Assembly (NCBI RefSeq): GCF_000023865.1
Contig: NC_013159.1
Coordinates: 1,576,001-1,640,000 of the forward strand
Length of the DNA stretch: 64,000 nt
Origin: Saccharomonospora viridis DSM 43017
GTDB lineage: Bacteria; Actinomycetota; Actinomycetes; Mycobacteriales; Pseudonocardiaceae
Direction of reading: 5' to 3'
In this document: piece after piece, positions 17,566-28,149 of the stretch
Position numbering within the stretch: the first letter of the stretch is position 1
Layout of the letters: every line of letters starts with the position of its first letter
The notes under the pieces: generated by a model
Databases searched by the model: none
What the model was told of the DNA's origin: nothing
Seen by the model: only the letters and a program-made list of their open reading frames with translations
Program-made: the position numbers and the translations under genes

Positions 17566-18123
17566 GTGGCCACCACCAACGACCTCAAGAACGGCATGGT
17601 CCTCGTCCTGGACGGCGAGCTGTGGTCCGTCGTGTCATTCCAGCACGTCAAGCCCGGTAAGGGCGGCGCGTTCGTGCGCACGACGCTGAAGCACGTCACC
17701 AGCGGTAAGGTGGTGGACCGCACGTTCAATGCGGGCACCAAGGTCGACACTGCGACGGTGGACCGTCGGCAGATGACGTACCTGTACAACGACGGCACCG
17801 ACTACGTGTTCATGGACGGCCAGACCTACGAGCAGCTGGAGCTCTCGGCTGACCTCGTGGGTGACGCCGCGAAGTTCCTCCTCGAGAACACCGAGGTGGA
17901 AGTCGGTATGTACGAGGAGACCCCGCTGTACGTGGAGCTGCCCACCGCGGTGGAGCTCGTGGTGGAGCACACCGAGCCCGGAGTCCAGGGGGACCGGTCC
18001 ACCGGAGGAACGAAGCCGGCGACGTTGGAGACGGGCGCCGAGATCCAGGTGCCGTTGTTCGTCAACACTGGTGACAAGGTCAAGGTCGACACTCGCGACG
18101 GCCGATACCTCGGCCGTGCCTGA
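17566..18123 (+). CDS. efp: Translation elongation factor P
   Basis: A 185-residue three-domain factor that relieves ribosome stalling at polyproline. It begins [13 protein letters not shown], and the modification loop is [13 protein letters not shown], with Lys at the tip. [13 protein letters not shown] and the C-terminal [24 protein letters not shown] are standard. GTG 17566 is used, preceded by GGAGA. It follows pepQ by 35 bp and is followed by nusB after 22 bp. Modification of actinobacterial EF-P is not inferable here, as no epmA or ymfI gene is present. Confidence 0.96.
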   Translation: MATTNDLKNGMVLVLDGELWSVVSFQHVKPGKGGAFVRTTLKHVTSGKVVDRTFNAGTKVDTATVDRRQMTYLYNDGTDYVFMDGQTYEQLELSADLVGDAAKFLLENTEVEVGMYEETPLYVELPTAVELVVEHTEPGVQGDRSTGGTKPATLETGAEIQVPLFVNTGDKVKVDTRDGRYLGRA

Positions 18124-18145
18124 GCTTCGGACGGCGACGACCACG

Positions 18146-18607
18146 GTGAACAACGAGTCACGTGCTTCCCGGACCGCCCGGCGCGGGACCTTCAGCCGCC
18201 GCGCGTCTCGACAGCGCGCGGTGGAGCTGTTGTACGAAGCGGCATTGCGGAAGACCGATCCGGCGACCCTGATGTCGGAGCGGCTCGGTTCGCCCGACGT
18301 GGACCCGATCAGCGACTACACGATCACGCTGGTGGAAGGGGTCAGTGAGAACCGCGAGCGCATCGACGAGTTGTTGGCCGAGTACGCGCAAGGTTGGTCG
18401 CTGGAGCGTATGCCGCCGGTCGACCTCGCGGTGCTGCGGGTCGGTCTGTACGAGCTGCTGTGGTTGGACGACGTGCCTGATCCGGTCGCCATCGACGAAG
18501 CCGTGGGAATAGCCAAGCAACTGTCGACCGATGATTCGCCGCGGTTCGTCAACGGTGTGCTCGGACGCATCGGCACGGTCGCCGAACGGCTGCGCAAGGT
18601 CCTTTGA
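18146..18607 (+). CDS. nusB: Transcription antitermination protein NusB
   Basis: A 153-residue all-alpha RNA-binding protein that works with NusE (S10) at boxA sites in rRNA leaders. SRRASRQRAVELLYEAAL begins the fold after an N-terminal basic extension. VDLAVLRVGLYELLWLDDVPDPVAIDEAVGIAKQL and SPRFVNGVLGRI are conserved. GTG 18146 was chosen by alignment with the usual start. It ends the pepQ-efp-nusB unit, and a nested hairpin begins at the base after its stop. Confidence 0.95.
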   Translation: MNNESRASRTARRGTFSRRASRQRAVELLYEAALRKTDPATLMSERLGSPDVDPISDYTITLVEGVSENRERIDELLAEYAQGWSLERMPPVDLAVLRVGLYELLWLDDVPDPVAIDEAVGIAKQLSTDDSPRFVNGVLGRIGTVAERLRKVL

Positions 18608-18667
18608 CGAGGCGGCCTTCTTACCGAGGCTGAGGTGGGACCTGAGCCGGTAATGGTCGCCGCCTCG
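18608..18667. terminator. Nested inverted-repeat terminator between nusB and bldD
   Basis: Outer arms CGAGGCGGC (18608-18616) and GCCGCCTCG (18659-18667) are exact complements. Inside, TTACCG (18621-18626) pairs with CGGTAA (18648-18653), and GCT-g-AGGT (18629-18636) pairs with ACCT-g-AGC (18640-18647) around GGG. The structure starts directly after the nusB stop and lies between convergent genes. No U tract is present. Confidence 0.7.
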
Positions 18668-18782
18668 TGAGGAGCTCAGTTATTCGGCGGCCCGGTGGGT
18701 TTTCGGAAACGACTACCGACGAGGACCGCGCGGACCGAGGGCCGAGGCCGCGGGACGCGCGGTCCGTCGCGGTGGACGCGGA

Positions 18783-19271
18783 TCATTCCTCCGTGGAAGG
18801 ACGTGCTTCGGGAGGAAGCACTCCCCATTCGATGAGTTGTTCGGTCAGTTCGCCGGGGGTCATGTCGTAGATGATCGCCAGCGAACGCAAGTCCTCGGTG
18901 CGGATCGAGAGCACCTTGCCGTTGTAGTCACCCCGCTGGCTCTGGATGGTCGCCGCGTACCGCGCCAGCGGACCCACCTTCTCGGCGGGCAGCTGCTGCA
19001 GCCGTTCGAGATTGATCACGATCTTGGTGGCGGGCTCGGCGCCGGACGGCACCCTGCCTTCAGGCAGCAACTCGACTACCGGAACCCCGTAGAAGTCGGC
19101 GAGCTCGGCCAATTTCTGTACGGTCACCGCGCGGTCGCCCCGTTCGTAGGAGCCGACGACGACGGCCTTCCAGCGGCCGCCGGACTTCTGCTCGACTCCG
19201 TGCAGGGACAGGCCCTGTTGTTGGCGGATACCGCGGAGCTTGGCCCCGAGCGCCTTGGCGTAATCGCCCAT
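18783..19271 (-). CDS. bldD: Developmental regulator BldD (c-di-GMP responsive)
   Basis: A 162-residue repressor. The N-terminal XRE-type helix-turn-helix (residues 5-70) includes [24 protein letters not shown]. The C-terminal domain holds [15 protein letters not shown], which gives R113-x-D115 and R124-x-x-D127, the RxD-x8-RxxD signature shown in Streptomyces to bind tetrameric c-di-GMP. In Streptomyces BldD represses sporulation genes during vegetative growth. The gene lies convergent to nusB and divergent from pyrR, as in Streptomyces. A candidate autoregulatory site lies at 19345-19359, about 75 bp upstream of its start. Confidence 0.95.
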   Translation of the reverse strand: MGDYAKALGAKLRGIRQQQGLSLHGVEQKSGGRWKAVVVGSYERGDRAVTVQKLAELADFYGVPVVELLPEGRVPSGAEPATKIVINLERLQQLPAEKVGPLARYAATIQSQRGDYNGKVLSIRTEDLRSLAIIYDMTPGELTEQLIEWGVLPPEARPSTEE

Positions 19272-19344
19272 GTGGTGGTTCTCCGTTTCCTCGCCCCGAT
19301 GCGGCCACCGATGACCGACAGGGAATATTTACGCCGAATACTCA

Positions 19345-19359
19345 GAGTAATGGTTACTC
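19345..19359. promoter_or_regulatory. Candidate BldD operator
   Basis: GAGTAATGGTTACTC is a perfect inverted repeat, GAGTAA-TGG-TTACTC. It contains AGTAA-N3-TTACT, close to the BldD half-site pattern AGTGA...TCACC. It sits about 75 bp upstream of the bldD start, and Streptomyces BldD represses its own gene. A lone TTACTC half-site lies further on, near 19400. Confidence 0.5.
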
Positions 19360-19503
19360 CTCGTCGTCACCAGGTCAAGCAGATCATCGCCGTCTGGGGT
19401 TACTCACAGAGACAGACCACCCGTAAGGGCGAGGTTCTGTTCCTGCTACTGTCGGACCGGTTCGCCTGGTGCATCCAGGGCAAAGAGCATCCTTTAAGGA
19501 CCC

Positions 19504-19525
19504 GTCCAGTGAGGCGGGGAAGGAG
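19504..19525 (+). promoter_or_regulatory. PyrR-binding loop overlapping the pyrR ribosome site
   Basis: GTCCAGTGAGGCGGGGAAGG (19504-19523) matches the conserved PyrR RNA-binding loop (GUCCAGAGAGGCU followed by AAGG) at most positions. Its final AAGGAG (19520-19525) is also the Shine-Dalgarno for the pyrR GTG at 19533. UMP- or UTP-bound PyrR should therefore block pyrR translation directly, as reported for Mycobacterium smegmatis, rather than drive attenuation as in Bacillus. No terminator hairpin is seen between this site and the gene. Confidence 0.75.
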
Positions 19526-19532
19526 ACCTTCC

Positions 19533-20114
19533 GTGGCGTCACGATCGCGTGGCGCGACCGGATCGGCCGCTGAGCGCGAGCTGCTCTCGGCCGGTGACGT
19601 TGCGCGCACTATCGCCCGAATGGCCCATCAGGTCATCGAAAAAACCGCGCTCGGTGCTGAGGGCATGCCCCCACCCGTGTTGCTGGGCATCCCGACGCGA
19701 GGAGCGCCTCTCGCGGCTCGGTTGAGCGCGAGGATCACCGAGTTCTCCGGTGTGGCGGTGCCCAAGGGCACACTCGATGTCACGTTGTACCGGGACGATC
19801 TCCGCCGTCGTCCCACTCGACCCCTCGCCCAGACCCAGCTTCCGGACTCCGGCATCGACGACCGGGTCGTCGTGCTCGTCGACGACGTCCTGTACTCCGG
19901 CCGGACCATCCGAGCCGCGCTGGACGCACTGCGTGATCACGGGCGACCTCGGGCCGTGCAGTTGGCGGTGCTCATCGACCGTGGCCATCGGGAGCTGCCC
20001 ATCCGCGCCGACTACGTGGGCAAGAACGTCCCGACCTCGCGGTCCGAGGACGTCTCGGTGTTGTTGGACGAGGTCGACGGCCGCGACGCCGTATTGCTCA
20101 GGGAGCGTCGATGA
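19533..20114 (+). CDS. pyrR: Pyrimidine operon regulator PyrR / uracil phosphoribosyltransferase
   Basis: A 193-residue bifunctional protein that binds pyr mRNA in response to uridine nucleotides and has some uracil phosphoribosyltransferase activity. Motifs are [15 protein letters not shown], the PRPP loop [19 protein letters not shown] and [26 protein letters not shown] 19533 follows AAGGAG; longer in-frame extensions run through the bldD promoter and are not credible. It is the first gene of the pyrimidine operon, and its stop overlaps the pyrB ATG. Confidence 0.95.
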   Translation: MASRSRGATGSAAERELLSAGDVARTIARMAHQVIEKTALGAEGMPPPVLLGIPTRGAPLAARLSARITEFSGVAVPKGTLDVTLYRDDLRRRPTRPLAQTQLPDSGIDDRVVVLVDDVLYSGRTIRAALDALRDHGRPRAVQLAVLIDRGHRELPIRADYVGKNVPTSRSEDVSVLLDEVDGRDAVLLRERR

Positions 20115-21043
20115 GGCATCTGCTGTCCACCGACGGTCTCGACGCCGCTACGGCCACGGCGATCCTCGACACGGCCGATGAACTGAAACGCACTCTGTTG
20201 GGCCGCGAGGTCCGCAAACTACCCACGCTGCGTGGGCGCACCGTGATCACCTTGTTCTACGAGAACTCGACCCGCACCCGGGTGTCGTTCGAGATCGCGG
20301 GCAAGTGGATGAGCGCCGACGTGGTGAACGTCTCCGCGGGCGGTTCGTCGGTCGGCAAGGGTGAATCCCTCCGGGACACCGCGTTGACGTTGTCGGCCGC
20401 AGGCGCGGACTGCGTGGTCATCCGGCATCCGGCCTCCGGTGCCGCTCATCGGCTCGCGGGCTGGCTGGCCGAGACGGGGACCAGCGTGATCAACGCCGGG
20501 GACGGGACGCACGAGCATCCGACGCAGGCGTTACTCGACGCCGCCACGCTGCGGGAGCGACTCGGCGGCCTTGAGGGCCGTCGCGTGACGATCGTCGGTG
20601 ACGTGCTCCACAGCCGGGTCGCGCGGTCGAACGCGCATCTGCTGCCCCTGCTCGGCGCGGAGGTGACGTTGGTCGCACCACCGACGTTGTTGCCGGTGGG
20701 AGTGGAGTCGTGGCCGGTCACCGTGTCCCACGATCTCGATGCCGCCCTGCCCGCCACCGACGCGGTGATGATGCTGCGCGTGCAGGCCGAGCGCATGCAC
20801 GGAGGTTTCTTCCCTTCGGCGCGGGAATACGCGATCGCGTACGGATTGAACGAGACCCGGCTGAAATTGCTGCCCGAACACGCCGTGGTACTGCACCCGG
20901 GACCGATGCTGCGCGGGATGGAGATCGCCTCGGCGGTGGCCGACGCACCCAACGCGGTGATCACCGAACAGGTCCGTAACGGTGTGCACGTGCGGATGGC
21001 GGTGCTCTATCACCTGCTGGCGGGGGAAGGGGAGAAGTCGTGA
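20111..21043 (+). CDS. pyrB: Aspartate carbamoyltransferase catalytic subunit
   Basis: A 310-residue enzyme joining carbamoyl phosphate and aspartate. Carbamoyl-phosphate ligands are in [13 protein letters not shown] and [14 protein letters not shown]; the aspartate-binding [11 protein letters not shown] is near residue 270. There is no pyrI regulatory subunit, and PyrC follows directly, as in actinobacterial PyrB-PyrC complexes. ATGA overlap with pyrR and GTGA overlap with pyrC imply coupled synthesis. Confidence 0.97.
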   Translation: MRHLLSTDGLDAATATAILDTADELKRTLLGREVRKLPTLRGRTVITLFYENSTRTRVSFEIAGKWMSADVVNVSAGGSSVGKGESLRDTALTLSAAGADCVVIRHPASGAAHRLAGWLAETGTSVINAGDGTHEHPTQALLDAATLRERLGGLEGRRVTIVGDVLHSRVARSNAHLLPLLGAEVTLVAPPTLLPVGVESWPVTVSHDLDAALPATDAVMMLRVQAERMHGGFFPSAREYAIAYGLNETRLKLLPEHAVVLHPGPMLRGMEIASAVADAPNAVITEQVRNGVHVRMAVLYHLLAGEGEKS

Positions 21044-22335
21044 CGACCAGCAGTGTCCTGCTGCGGCAGGTCAGGCTGTACGGAACCGGTGAGCCCGTCG
21101 ACGTGTTGATCGCCGACGGTGTGATCGCGGAGATAGGACGCCCCGACGCGCCCGCCGGGGCCGAGGTGATCGACGGCGACGGACAGATCCTGCTGCCGGG
21201 TTTCGTCGATCTGCACACCCATTTGCGGGAGCCGGGCAGGGAGGACGCCGAAACGATCGAAACCGGCTCGGCGGCCGCCGCGCTGGGTGGTTACACGGCG
21301 GTGTTCGCCATGGCCAACACCGACCCGGTGGCCGACAACGCCGTGATCACCGACTACGTGTGGCGGCGGGGCCAGGAGGTCGGCCTCGTGGACGTGCATC
21401 CCGTGGGTGCGGTCACCGTGGGGCTGGCGGGCGAGCGGCTCGCCGAGATGGGCACGATGGCCAACTCGGCGGCCAGGGTGCGGATGTTCTCCGACGACGG
21501 ACACTGCGTCTTCGACCCCCTCGTGATGCGCAGGGCGTTGGAGTACTCCACCGCGCTCGGCGTCGTGGTGGCCCAACACGCCGAGGACCCGCGGCTGACG
21601 GTGGGAGCTCAGGCGCATGAGGGGGAACGGGCCGCGCGGCTGGGATACCCGGGGTGGCCCGCCTCCGCGGAGGAATCCATCGTCGCCCGGGACTGTGTGC
21701 TCGCCCGGCACGCCGGGGCGCGATTGCACATCTGCCATGTCTCGGCGGCGGGGACGGTGGACGTGTTGCGTTGGGCCAAGGAGCTCGGTACCGCCGTCTC
21801 GGCCGAGGTGACACCGCATCATCTGTTGCTCACCGATGAGCGGCTGAGCACGTTCGACCCGGTCAACAAGGTCAATCCGCCACTGCGTTCCGAGGCCGAC
21901 GTCCAACGCATGCGGCAGGCGTTGGCCGACGGAGTGATCGACTGCGTGGCCACCGATCACGCACCACACGCGCCGCAGGACAAGGACTGCGAATGGGCCG
22001 CGGCGCGGCCGGGGATGTTGGGTCTGCAGACCGCTCTGTCCGTGGTCGTCGAGACGATGGTCCGTCCCGGACTGCTCGACTGGCGTGGGGTGGCACGGGT
22101 GTTGAGCGAACGCCCCGCTCAGATCGCCGGACTGCCGGACCAGGGCAGGCCGTTGGCCGAAGGCGAGCCGGCGAACCTGGTGCTGGTCGATCCGGACACG
22201 GAGTGGACCGTCCAGGGCTCGGAATTGGCGAGCCGGGCGAGGAACACGCCGTACGAAGGCCTGCGACTACCGGCCGTGGTGAGCGCCACGTTGCTGCGTG
22301 GGCGCATCACCTCGCGCGAAGGGAAACTTGTGTGA
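21040..22335 (+). CDS. pyrC: Dihydroorotase
   Basis: A 431-residue zinc amidohydrolase of the type I (multifunctional-like) dihydroorotase class. [20 protein letters not shown] provides the metal His pair. [12 protein letters not shown] and [15 protein letters not shown] hold the substrate Arg and the catalytic Asp. GTG 21040 overlaps the pyrB stop. It converts carbamoyl aspartate to dihydroorotate. PyrD, the next enzyme, is not in the window. Confidence 0.96.
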   Translation: MTTSSVLLRQVRLYGTGEPVDVLIADGVIAEIGRPDAPAGAEVIDGDGQILLPGFVDLHTHLREPGREDAETIETGSAAAALGGYTAVFAMANTDPVADNAVITDYVWRRGQEVGLVDVHPVGAVTVGLAGERLAEMGTMANSAARVRMFSDDGHCVFDPLVMRRALEYSTALGVVVAQHAEDPRLTVGAQAHEGERAARLGYPGWPASAEESIVARDCVLARHAGARLHICHVSAAGTVDVLRWAKELGTAVSAEVTPHHLLLTDERLSTFDPVNKVNPPLRSEADVQRMRQALADGVIDCVATDHAPHAPQDKDCEWAAARPGMLGLQTALSVVVETMVRPGLLDWRGVARVLSERPAQIAGLPDQGRPLAEGEPANLVLVDPDTEWTVQGSELASRARNTPYEGLRLPAVVSATLLRGRITSREGKLV

Positions 22336-22826
22336 TGGACAGGCTTTTGCTGACACTGCTGGTCTTTGCGTTCTTCGCGCTCTGTGTGTACGGCATGTGG
22401 CGCGGCTGGCGACGGCAGGCCCGCGCCCAGAGCGTGCGGATACCGCCGTTCTCGCCCGTGCCCGACGATCCCGGCGAACCGGAGCTGGAAACGCGAGGCA
22501 TCTACGTCAGCACGACGATGTCGGGCCGTTGGCAGGAGCGCATCGTCACCCGTGGAGCGGGACTGCGTGGACCCGCGGTGGTGCGGCTCTACGCGGACGG
22601 AATCGAGATCGACCGCAGCGGCGCGCCCAGTTTCTGGATTCCGCGGGACAGCATCGTCGACGTGCACACGGCGAAGGGGATGGCGGGCAAGGTCATGGGC
22701 ACCGACAGCCTGTTGGTGTTCACCTGGCGCCTCGGTGACGTCGAGTTGGACACCGGTCTGCGCGGTGACGACCTCTCCGTCTATCCGCGGTGGATCGAGC
22801 AGGTCAAGGGAGGTGCCCAGGTATGA
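22335..22826 (+). CDS. Membrane-anchored protein of the pyr operon, PH-like domain
   Basis: A 163-residue protein with a single N-terminal membrane helix (LLLTLLVFAFFALCVYGMW) and a soluble domain of alternating beta strands (RLYADGIEIDRSG, SFWIPRDSIVDVHTA, LLVFTWRLGDVELDTGLR). A homologue occupies the same place, between pyrC and carA, in Mycobacterium (Rv1382). It is coupled by ATGA overlaps at both ends, so it is made with the carbamoyl phosphate enzymes. It might tether or modulate them, but no function is established. Confidence 0.75.
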   Translation: MDRLLLTLLVFAFFALCVYGMWRGWRRQARAQSVRIPPFSPVPDDPGEPELETRGIYVSTTMSGRWQERIVTRGAGLRGPAVVRLYADGIEIDRSGAPSFWIPRDSIVDVHTAKGMAGKVMGTDSLLVFTWRLGDVELDTGLRGDDLSVYPRWIEQVKGGAQV

Positions 22827-23959
22827 CCGGGATGCGCACAGCCGCCGTGCTCGTGCTTGAGGACGGCCGGATCTTCCGGGGGACGGCGTACGGCGCCCGT
22901 GGGCGCGCCCTGGGGGAGGCGGTCTTCTCCACCGGGATGACCGGCTACCAGGAGACGCTGACCGACCCGTCGTATCACCGGCAGATCGTGGTGCAGACGG
23001 CGCCGCACATCGGCAACACCGGTTGGAACTCCGAGGACGACGAGTCCGGACGGGTCTGGGCGGCCGGGTACGTGGTGCGGGACCCGGCGCGGACGCCGTC
23101 TCACTGGCGGTCGACGCGCACGTTGGAGGACGTGCTCGTCGAGCAGGGCGTGGTCGGTATCGCCGAGGTCGACACGCGCGCGCTCACCCGGTATCTCCGT
23201 GAGCACGGCGCCATGCGCGCCGGCATCTTCTCCGGCGACGCCCTGAGCGCGGAGGACGACCTGGTGGCCCAGGTCCAGGCGAGTCCGAGGATGCAGGGCG
23301 CCGATCTCGCGAAGGAGGTCACCACGGCCACGCCGTACGTGGTGCCGGCGGAGGGACGGACCCGCTTCCGAGTGGCGGCGCTGGATCTCGGCATCAAGGC
23401 GAACACCCCATGTCGGATGGCGGCGCGGGGTATCGAGGTGCACGTCCTGCCCGCAAGCAGCGGACTCGACGACGTCCTCGCCGTCGAGCCGCACGGGGTG
23501 TTCCTGTCCAACGGTCCCGGGGACCCCGAGACCCAGCGGGGCGCGATCGAGCTCACTCGCCGGGTGTTGGAGCGGGAGCTGCCGCTGTTTGGCATCTGCT
23601 TCGGCAACCAGATCCTCGGTCGGGCGTTGGGGCTGAACACCTACAAGATGCGTTTCGGACACCGGGGTCTCAACGTCCCGGTCATCGACGTCGCCACCGG
23701 CAAGGTGGCCATCACCGCACAGAACCACGGATTCGCTCTCGAAGGCGAGCCGGGACAGCGTTTCGATTCGCCGTTCGGCAAGGCGCGGGTCAGTCATTAC
23801 TGCGCCAACGACGGCACGGTGGAGGGTCTGCGCTGCGAGGAGGTTCCGGCGTTCTCGGTGCAGTACCACCCGGAGGCCGCCGCGGGCCCGCATGACGCGG
23901 GATCGCTGTTCGACGAGTTCGTCACCCTGATGGAGGCCCGCCATGCCCAAACGCAGTGA
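22823..23959 (+). CDS. carA: Carbamoyl-phosphate synthase small subunit
   Basis: A 378-residue glutaminase subunit that delivers ammonia to CarB. The N-terminal half includes [19 protein letters not shown]. The class I glutamine amidotransferase domain shows [11 protein letters not shown], the nucleophile in [13 protein letters not shown] and the His/Glu pair in [17 protein letters not shown] 22823 follows GGGAGG and overlaps the preceding stop. It overlaps carB by 17 bp, so the subunits are translated in tandem. Confidence 0.97.
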   Translation: MTGMRTAAVLVLEDGRIFRGTAYGARGRALGEAVFSTGMTGYQETLTDPSYHRQIVVQTAPHIGNTGWNSEDDESGRVWAAGYVVRDPARTPSHWRSTRTLEDVLVEQGVVGIAEVDTRALTRYLREHGAMRAGIFSGDALSAEDDLVAQVQASPRMQGADLAKEVTTATPYVVPAEGRTRFRVAALDLGIKANTPCRMAARGIEVHVLPASSGLDDVLAVEPHGVFLSNGPGDPETQRGAIELTRRVLERELPLFGICFGNQILGRALGLNTYKMRFGHRGLNVPVIDVATGKVAITAQNHGFALEGEPGQRFDSPFGKARVSHYCANDGTVEGLRCEEVPAFSVQYHPEAAAGPHDAGSLFDEFVTLMEARHAQTQ

Positions 23960-26900
23960 CATCGAGCACGTACTCGTGATCGGGTCGGGACCGATCGTCA
24001 TCGGCCAGGCCGCCGAATTCGACTACTCCGGCACCCAGGCGTGTCGCGTGCTCCGTTCCGAGGGGCTGCGGGTGAGCTTGGTGAACTCCAACCCGGCGAC
24101 GATCATGACCGACCCCGAGTTCGCCGACTCCACCTACATCGAGCCGGTGACACCGGATTTCGTGGAGAAGGTCATCGTCGCCGAGCGGGAGCAGGGCAGG
24201 CCCATCGACTCCCTGCTGGCGACCCTCGGCGGTCAGACGGCCCTCAACTGCGCTGTGGCCCTGCACGAGCGCGGGGTGCTGGAGAAGTACGGCATCGAGC
24301 TCATCGGCGCCGACATCGACGCCATCCAGCGGGGTGAGGACCGGCAGAAGTTCAAGGACATCGTGCGGGCGGTCGGCGGTGGGGTGCCCCGCAGCGCCGT
24401 GTGCCACTCCATGGAGGAGGTCCGCGAGACCGTCGCCGAACTCGGTCTTCCCGTCGTGATCCGGCCCTCGTTCACCATGGGCGGCCTCGGTTCCGGAATG
24501 GCCCACACTCCGGAGGAGCTCGAACGCATGGCGTCGATCGGACTGGAGGAGAGTCCGGTCACCGAGGTGCTCATCGAGGAGAGCGTGCTCGGGTGGAAGG
24601 AATACGAGCTGGAGCTCATGCGCGACCGCAACGACAACGTGGTGGTCGTGTGCTCCATCGAGAACATCGACCCGATGGGTGTGCACACCGGTGACTCGGT
24701 GACCGTCGCACCCGCGATGACGCTCACCGACCGTGAGTACCAACACATGCGGGACGTCGGCATCGCCGTGTTGCGCGAGGTCGGCGTGGACACCGGCGGG
24801 TGCAACATCCAGTTCGCCGTCAACCCCGAGGACGGCCGCATGGTCGTCATCGAGATGAACCCCCGCGTGTCGCGGTCGTCGGCGTTGGCGTCGAAGGCGA
24901 CCGGGTTCCCGATCGCCAAGATCGCGGCGAAGCTGGCCATCGGCTACACGCTCGACGAGATCACCAACGACATCACCGGTGAGACACCCGCGTCGTTCGA
25001 GCCGACGCTCGACTACGTCGTCGTGAAGATGCCGCGGTTCGCGTTCGAGAAGTTCCCCGGGGCGGACCCGGAGCTGACCACGACGATGAAGAGCGTCGGT
25101 GAGGCCATGGCGCTGGGGCGCAGCTTCCCCGAGGCGTTGGGCAAGGCGATGCGGTCGATGGAGACCAAGGCGGGTGGTTTCTGGACCCGGCCCGACCCGG
25201 AGGGCGCGACGCTGGAGTCGACGCTGGAGGAGCTTCGCACCGCGCATGAGGGCCGGCTTTACGCCGTCGAACGGGCGTTGCGGCTCGGCGCGACGGTGGA
25301 GCAGGTGCACAAGGCCAGTGGCATCGATCCGTGGTTCATCGACCAGATCGCGTTCATCGGTGAGGTCGGTGCCCAGGTGCGTGACGCCCCCGTGCTGGAG
25401 GCGGACCTGCTGCGCAGGGCCAAGCGCGCCGGTCTGTCCGACCGGCAGATCGCCGCGCTTCGACCGGAGCTGGCCGGTGAGGACGGTGTTCGCACGCTAC
25501 GGCACCGGCTCGGGATCCGCCCGGTGTTCAAGACCGTGGACACCTGCGCGGCGGAGTTCGAGGCGAAGACGCCGTATCACTACTCGGCCTACGAGGCCGA
25601 CGCCACCGCCGAATCGGAGGTGGCCCCACAACGTGAGAAGCCGAAGGTGTTGATCCTCGGCTCGGGGCCGAACCGGATCGGGCAGGGGATCGAATTCGAC
25701 TACTCGTGCGTGCACGCCGCGCTCGCGTTGCGCGAGGCCGGGTTCGAAGCCGTGATGGTGAACTGCAACCCGGAGACGGTGTCCACCGACTACGACACCT
25801 CCGACCGGTTGTACTTCGAGCCGTTGACCTTCGAGGACGTGCTCGAGATCGTGCACGCCGAGCAGGCTTCGGGTGAGGTCGCCGGCGTGATCGTGCAACT
25901 GGGTGGGCAGACGCCGCTCGGGTTGGCGCAGCGGTTGGCCGACGCCGGGGTTCCGGTGGTGGGTACTCCGCCCGAGGCGATCCATCTGGCCGAGGAGCGC
26001 GGTGCCTTCGGTGAGGTGCTGGCGGCCGCCGGGCTGCCCGCGCCGAAGTACGGTATGGCGACGTCGTTCGACGGCGCCCGGCGGATCGCCGACGAGATCG
26101 GCTATCCGGTGCTCGTGCGACCGTCCTACGTTCTGGGCGGCCGCGGTATGGAGATCGTCTACGACGAGGCGACGCTACGCGGCTACATCGAGCGCGCCAC
26201 GGAGGTCACACCCGAACACCCGGTGCTGGTGGACCGCTTCCTCGACGATGCGATCGAGATCGACGTCGACGCGCTCTACGACGGCGAGGAGTTGTACCTC
26301 GGCGGTGTGATGGAACACATCGAGGAGGCCGGGGTGCACTCCGGTGACTCGGCGTGCGCGTTGCCTCCCATCACGTTGGGGCGGACCGACCTCGAAGCGG
26401 TGCGCCGTTCGACCGAGGCCATCGCCAAGGGCATCGGCGTGCGGGGCCTGCTCAACGTGCAGTACGCCCTCAAGGACGACATGTTGTACGTGCTCGAGGC
26501 CAACCCGAGGGCGTCGAGGACCGTACCGTTCGTGTCGAAGGCCACGGCGGTGCCGCTGGCGAAGGCGGCGGCGCTGATCATGACTGGCTCGTCGATCGCC
26601 GAGCTGCGTGCTCGGGGCGTGCTCCCGGCCGAGGGGGACGGCGGACTGCTGCCCCTGGGTTCCCCGGTGGCGGTCAAGGAAGCCGTGCTGCCGTTCAACC
26701 GCTTCCGCACACCGGAAGGCCATGGGGTCGACTCACTGCTCGGACCGGAGATGAAGTCCACGGGCGAGGTGATGGGCGTCGACCTGTCGTTCGGGGAGGC
26801 GTTCGCGAAGTCCCAGGCGGGTGCGTACGGATCTTTGCCGACCCGCGGAACCGTGTTCGTCTCGGTGGCCAACCGGGACAAACGTTCCTTGGTCTTCCCG

Positions 26901-27278
26901 GTGAAGCGACTGGCCGATCTCGGGTTCAAGGTGGTCGCCACCGCGGGCACGGCGGACGTCCTGCGGCGCAACGGCGTCGAGTGCTCGGTGGTGCGTAAGC
27001 ACTACCAGGGCAGCACTCCCGAGGAACCCAACATCGTCGAGGTGATCCGGGACGGCGGCGTGGACATGGTGATCAACACGCCGTACGGGAACAGTGGACC
27101 GCGCGTGGACGGGTACGAGATCCGCACGGCGGCGGTGTCGCGGGGGATTCCGTGCATCACGACGGTGCAGGGAGCGGCGGCCGCGGTACACGGCATCGAG
27201 GCGCTCATCCGAGGAGAGGTCACCGTGCGGCCGTTGCAGGAACTCCAGGCGAGACTCCGTGAGGTGACGGAAGCGTGA
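23943..27278 (+). CDS. carB: Carbamoyl-phosphate synthase large subunit
   Basis: A 1111-residue synthase with two homologous ATP-grasp halves. The N-terminal half opens [21 protein letters not shown] and the C-terminal half repeats it as [19 protein letters not shown] near residue 565. The first phosphorylates bicarbonate, the second carbamate. A C-terminal MGS-like allosteric domain begins near [13 protein letters not shown] and contains VNTPYG-type residues ([20 protein letters not shown]). Long convincing-looking frames opposite it are GC artefacts. The stop is 10 bp before pyrF. Confidence 0.98.
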   Translation: MPKRSDIEHVLVIGSGPIVIGQAAEFDYSGTQACRVLRSEGLRVSLVNSNPATIMTDPEFADSTYIEPVTPDFVEKVIVAEREQGRPIDSLLATLGGQTALNCAVALHERGVLEKYGIELIGADIDAIQRGEDRQKFKDIVRAVGGGVPRSAVCHSMEEVRETVAELGLPVVIRPSFTMGGLGSGMAHTPEELERMASIGLEESPVTEVLIEESVLGWKEYELELMRDRNDNVVVVCSIENIDPMGVHTGDSVTVAPAMTLTDREYQHMRDVGIAVLREVGVDTGGCNIQFAVNPEDGRMVVIEMNPRVSRSSALASKATGFPIAKIAAKLAIGYTLDEITNDITGETPASFEPTLDYVVVKMPRFAFEKFPGADPELTTTMKSVGEAMALGRSFPEALGKAMRSMETKAGGFWTRPDPEGATLESTLEELRTAHEGRLYAVERALRLGATVEQVHKASGIDPWFIDQIAFIGEVGAQVRDAPVLEADLLRRAKRAGLSDRQIAALRPELAGEDGVRTLRHRLGIRPVFKTVDTCAAEFEAKTPYHYSAYEADATAESEVAPQREKPKVLILGSGPNRIGQGIEFDYSCVHAALALREAGFEAVMVNCNPETVSTDYDTSDRLYFEPLTFEDVLEIVHAEQASGEVAGVIVQLGGQTPLGLAQRLADAGVPVVGTPPEAIHLAEERGAFGEVLAAAGLPAPKYGMATSFDGARRIADEIGYPVLVRPSYVLGGRGMEIVYDEATLRGYIERATEVTPEHPVLVDRFLDDAIEIDVDALYDGEELYLGGVMEHIEEAGVHSGDSACALPPITLGRTDLEAVRRSTEAIAKGIGVRGLLNVQYALKDDMLYVLEANPRASRTVPFVSKATAVPLAKAAALIMTGSSIAELRARGVLPAEGDGGLLPLGSPVAVKEAVLPFNRFRTPEGHGVDSLLGPEMKSTGEVMGVDLSFGEAFAKSQAGAYGSLPTRGTVFVSVANRDKRSLVFPVKRLADLGFKVVATAGTADVLRRNGVECSVVRKHYQGSTPEEPNIVEVIRDGGVDMVINTPYGNSGPRVDGYEIRTAAVSRGIPCITTVQGAAAAVHGIEALIRGEVTVRPLQELQARLREVTEA

Positions 27279-27288
27279 GCGGAAGACG

Positions 27289-28149
27289 ATGAGCGACATG
27301 GCTGGCCGATCTTTCGGGGAGCGGTTGACGGCGGCCGTGTCCGCTCGGGGTCCGCTGTGTGTGGGCATCGATCCGCATCCGGCTCTGCTGGAGGCCTGGG
27401 GGCTTCCCGTCGACGTGAGCGGGCTCGAACGGTTCGCTCTGACGGCCACGGAGGCCCTCGCGGGGACCGTGGCCGTGCTCAAACCCCAGTCGGCGTTCTT
27501 CGAGGCCTACGGGGCCGCGGGGATCGCCGTGCTCGAACGGGTCCTCGCCATGGCGAGACAGGCCGGTGCCCTGGTGCTGCTCGACGTCAAGCGGGGTGAC
27601 ATCGGGTCCACGATGGCCGCCTACACGGCCGCCTATCTGGCCGACGACGCCCCGCTGGCGGCCGATGCGATCACCGTGTCGCCGTATCTCGGGTTCGGTT
27701 CGCTGGAGCCTGCGCTGAAGCAGGCTCGCAGCACGGGCCGAGGGGTGTTCGTGCTCGCGCGGACGTCCAACCCTGAGGGAGGCACCGTGCAGTGTTCGCG
27801 AGGGGCCGACGGCGTCACCGTCGCCCAGTCCGTCGTGGATTCGGTTGCGGAGTGTAACCGGGGGGCGGAGCCCCTCGGGGACGTCGGAGTCGTGGTCGGG
27901 GCGACCGTGAAACCGGGTGAATTGCGGCTCGACGCGGTGAACGGGCCGGTACTCGCGCCGGGACTCGGTGCGCAGGGCGCCACGGCCGAGGATCTGCGCC
28001 GGGTGTTCGGCGAGGGGGTGCGGGCGGTGCTGCCGTCGTCGTCTCGTGACATCCTCCGGCACGGTCCCACGCCTGAGGCATTGCGCTCGGCGGTCGAGGC
28101 GGCGCGGGAGAGTCTCGTGTCCATCCTGCCGCAAATGTCATCGTCGTAA
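27289..28149 (+). CDS. pyrF: Orotidine 5'-phosphate decarboxylase (type 2)
   Basis: A 286-residue TIM-barrel enzyme forming UMP. LCVGIDPHPALL, VLKPQSAFFEAYG and the catalytic LLDVKRGDIGSTM (Lys/Asp) are diagnostic. The longer type 2 form is usual in actinobacteria. ATG 27289 begins MSDMAGRS, with another ATG at 27298. It ends the pyrimidine operon; the next gene is mihF after a 303-bp gap, matching the order of the mycobacterial chromosome. Confidence 0.96.
   Translation: MSDMAGRSFGERLTAAVSARGPLCVGIDPHPALLEAWGLPVDVSGLERFALTATEALAGTVAVLKPQSAFFEAYGAAGIAVLERVLAMARQAGALVLLDVKRGDIGSTMAAYTAAYLADDAPLAADAITVSPYLGFGSLEPALKQARSTGRGVFVLARTSNPEGGTVQCSRGADGVTVAQSVVDSVAECNRGAEPLGDVGVVVGATVKPGELRLDAVNGPVLAPGLGAQGATAEDLRRVFGEGVRAVLPSSSRDILRHGPTPEALRSAVEAARESLVSILPQMSSS

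Noticed and set aside
23922-25310. 462-codon minus-strand open frame opposite carA/carB
   Set aside because: Rich in His, Arg and Gly with no family resemblance; it mirrors GC-rich third codon positions of carB on the other strand.
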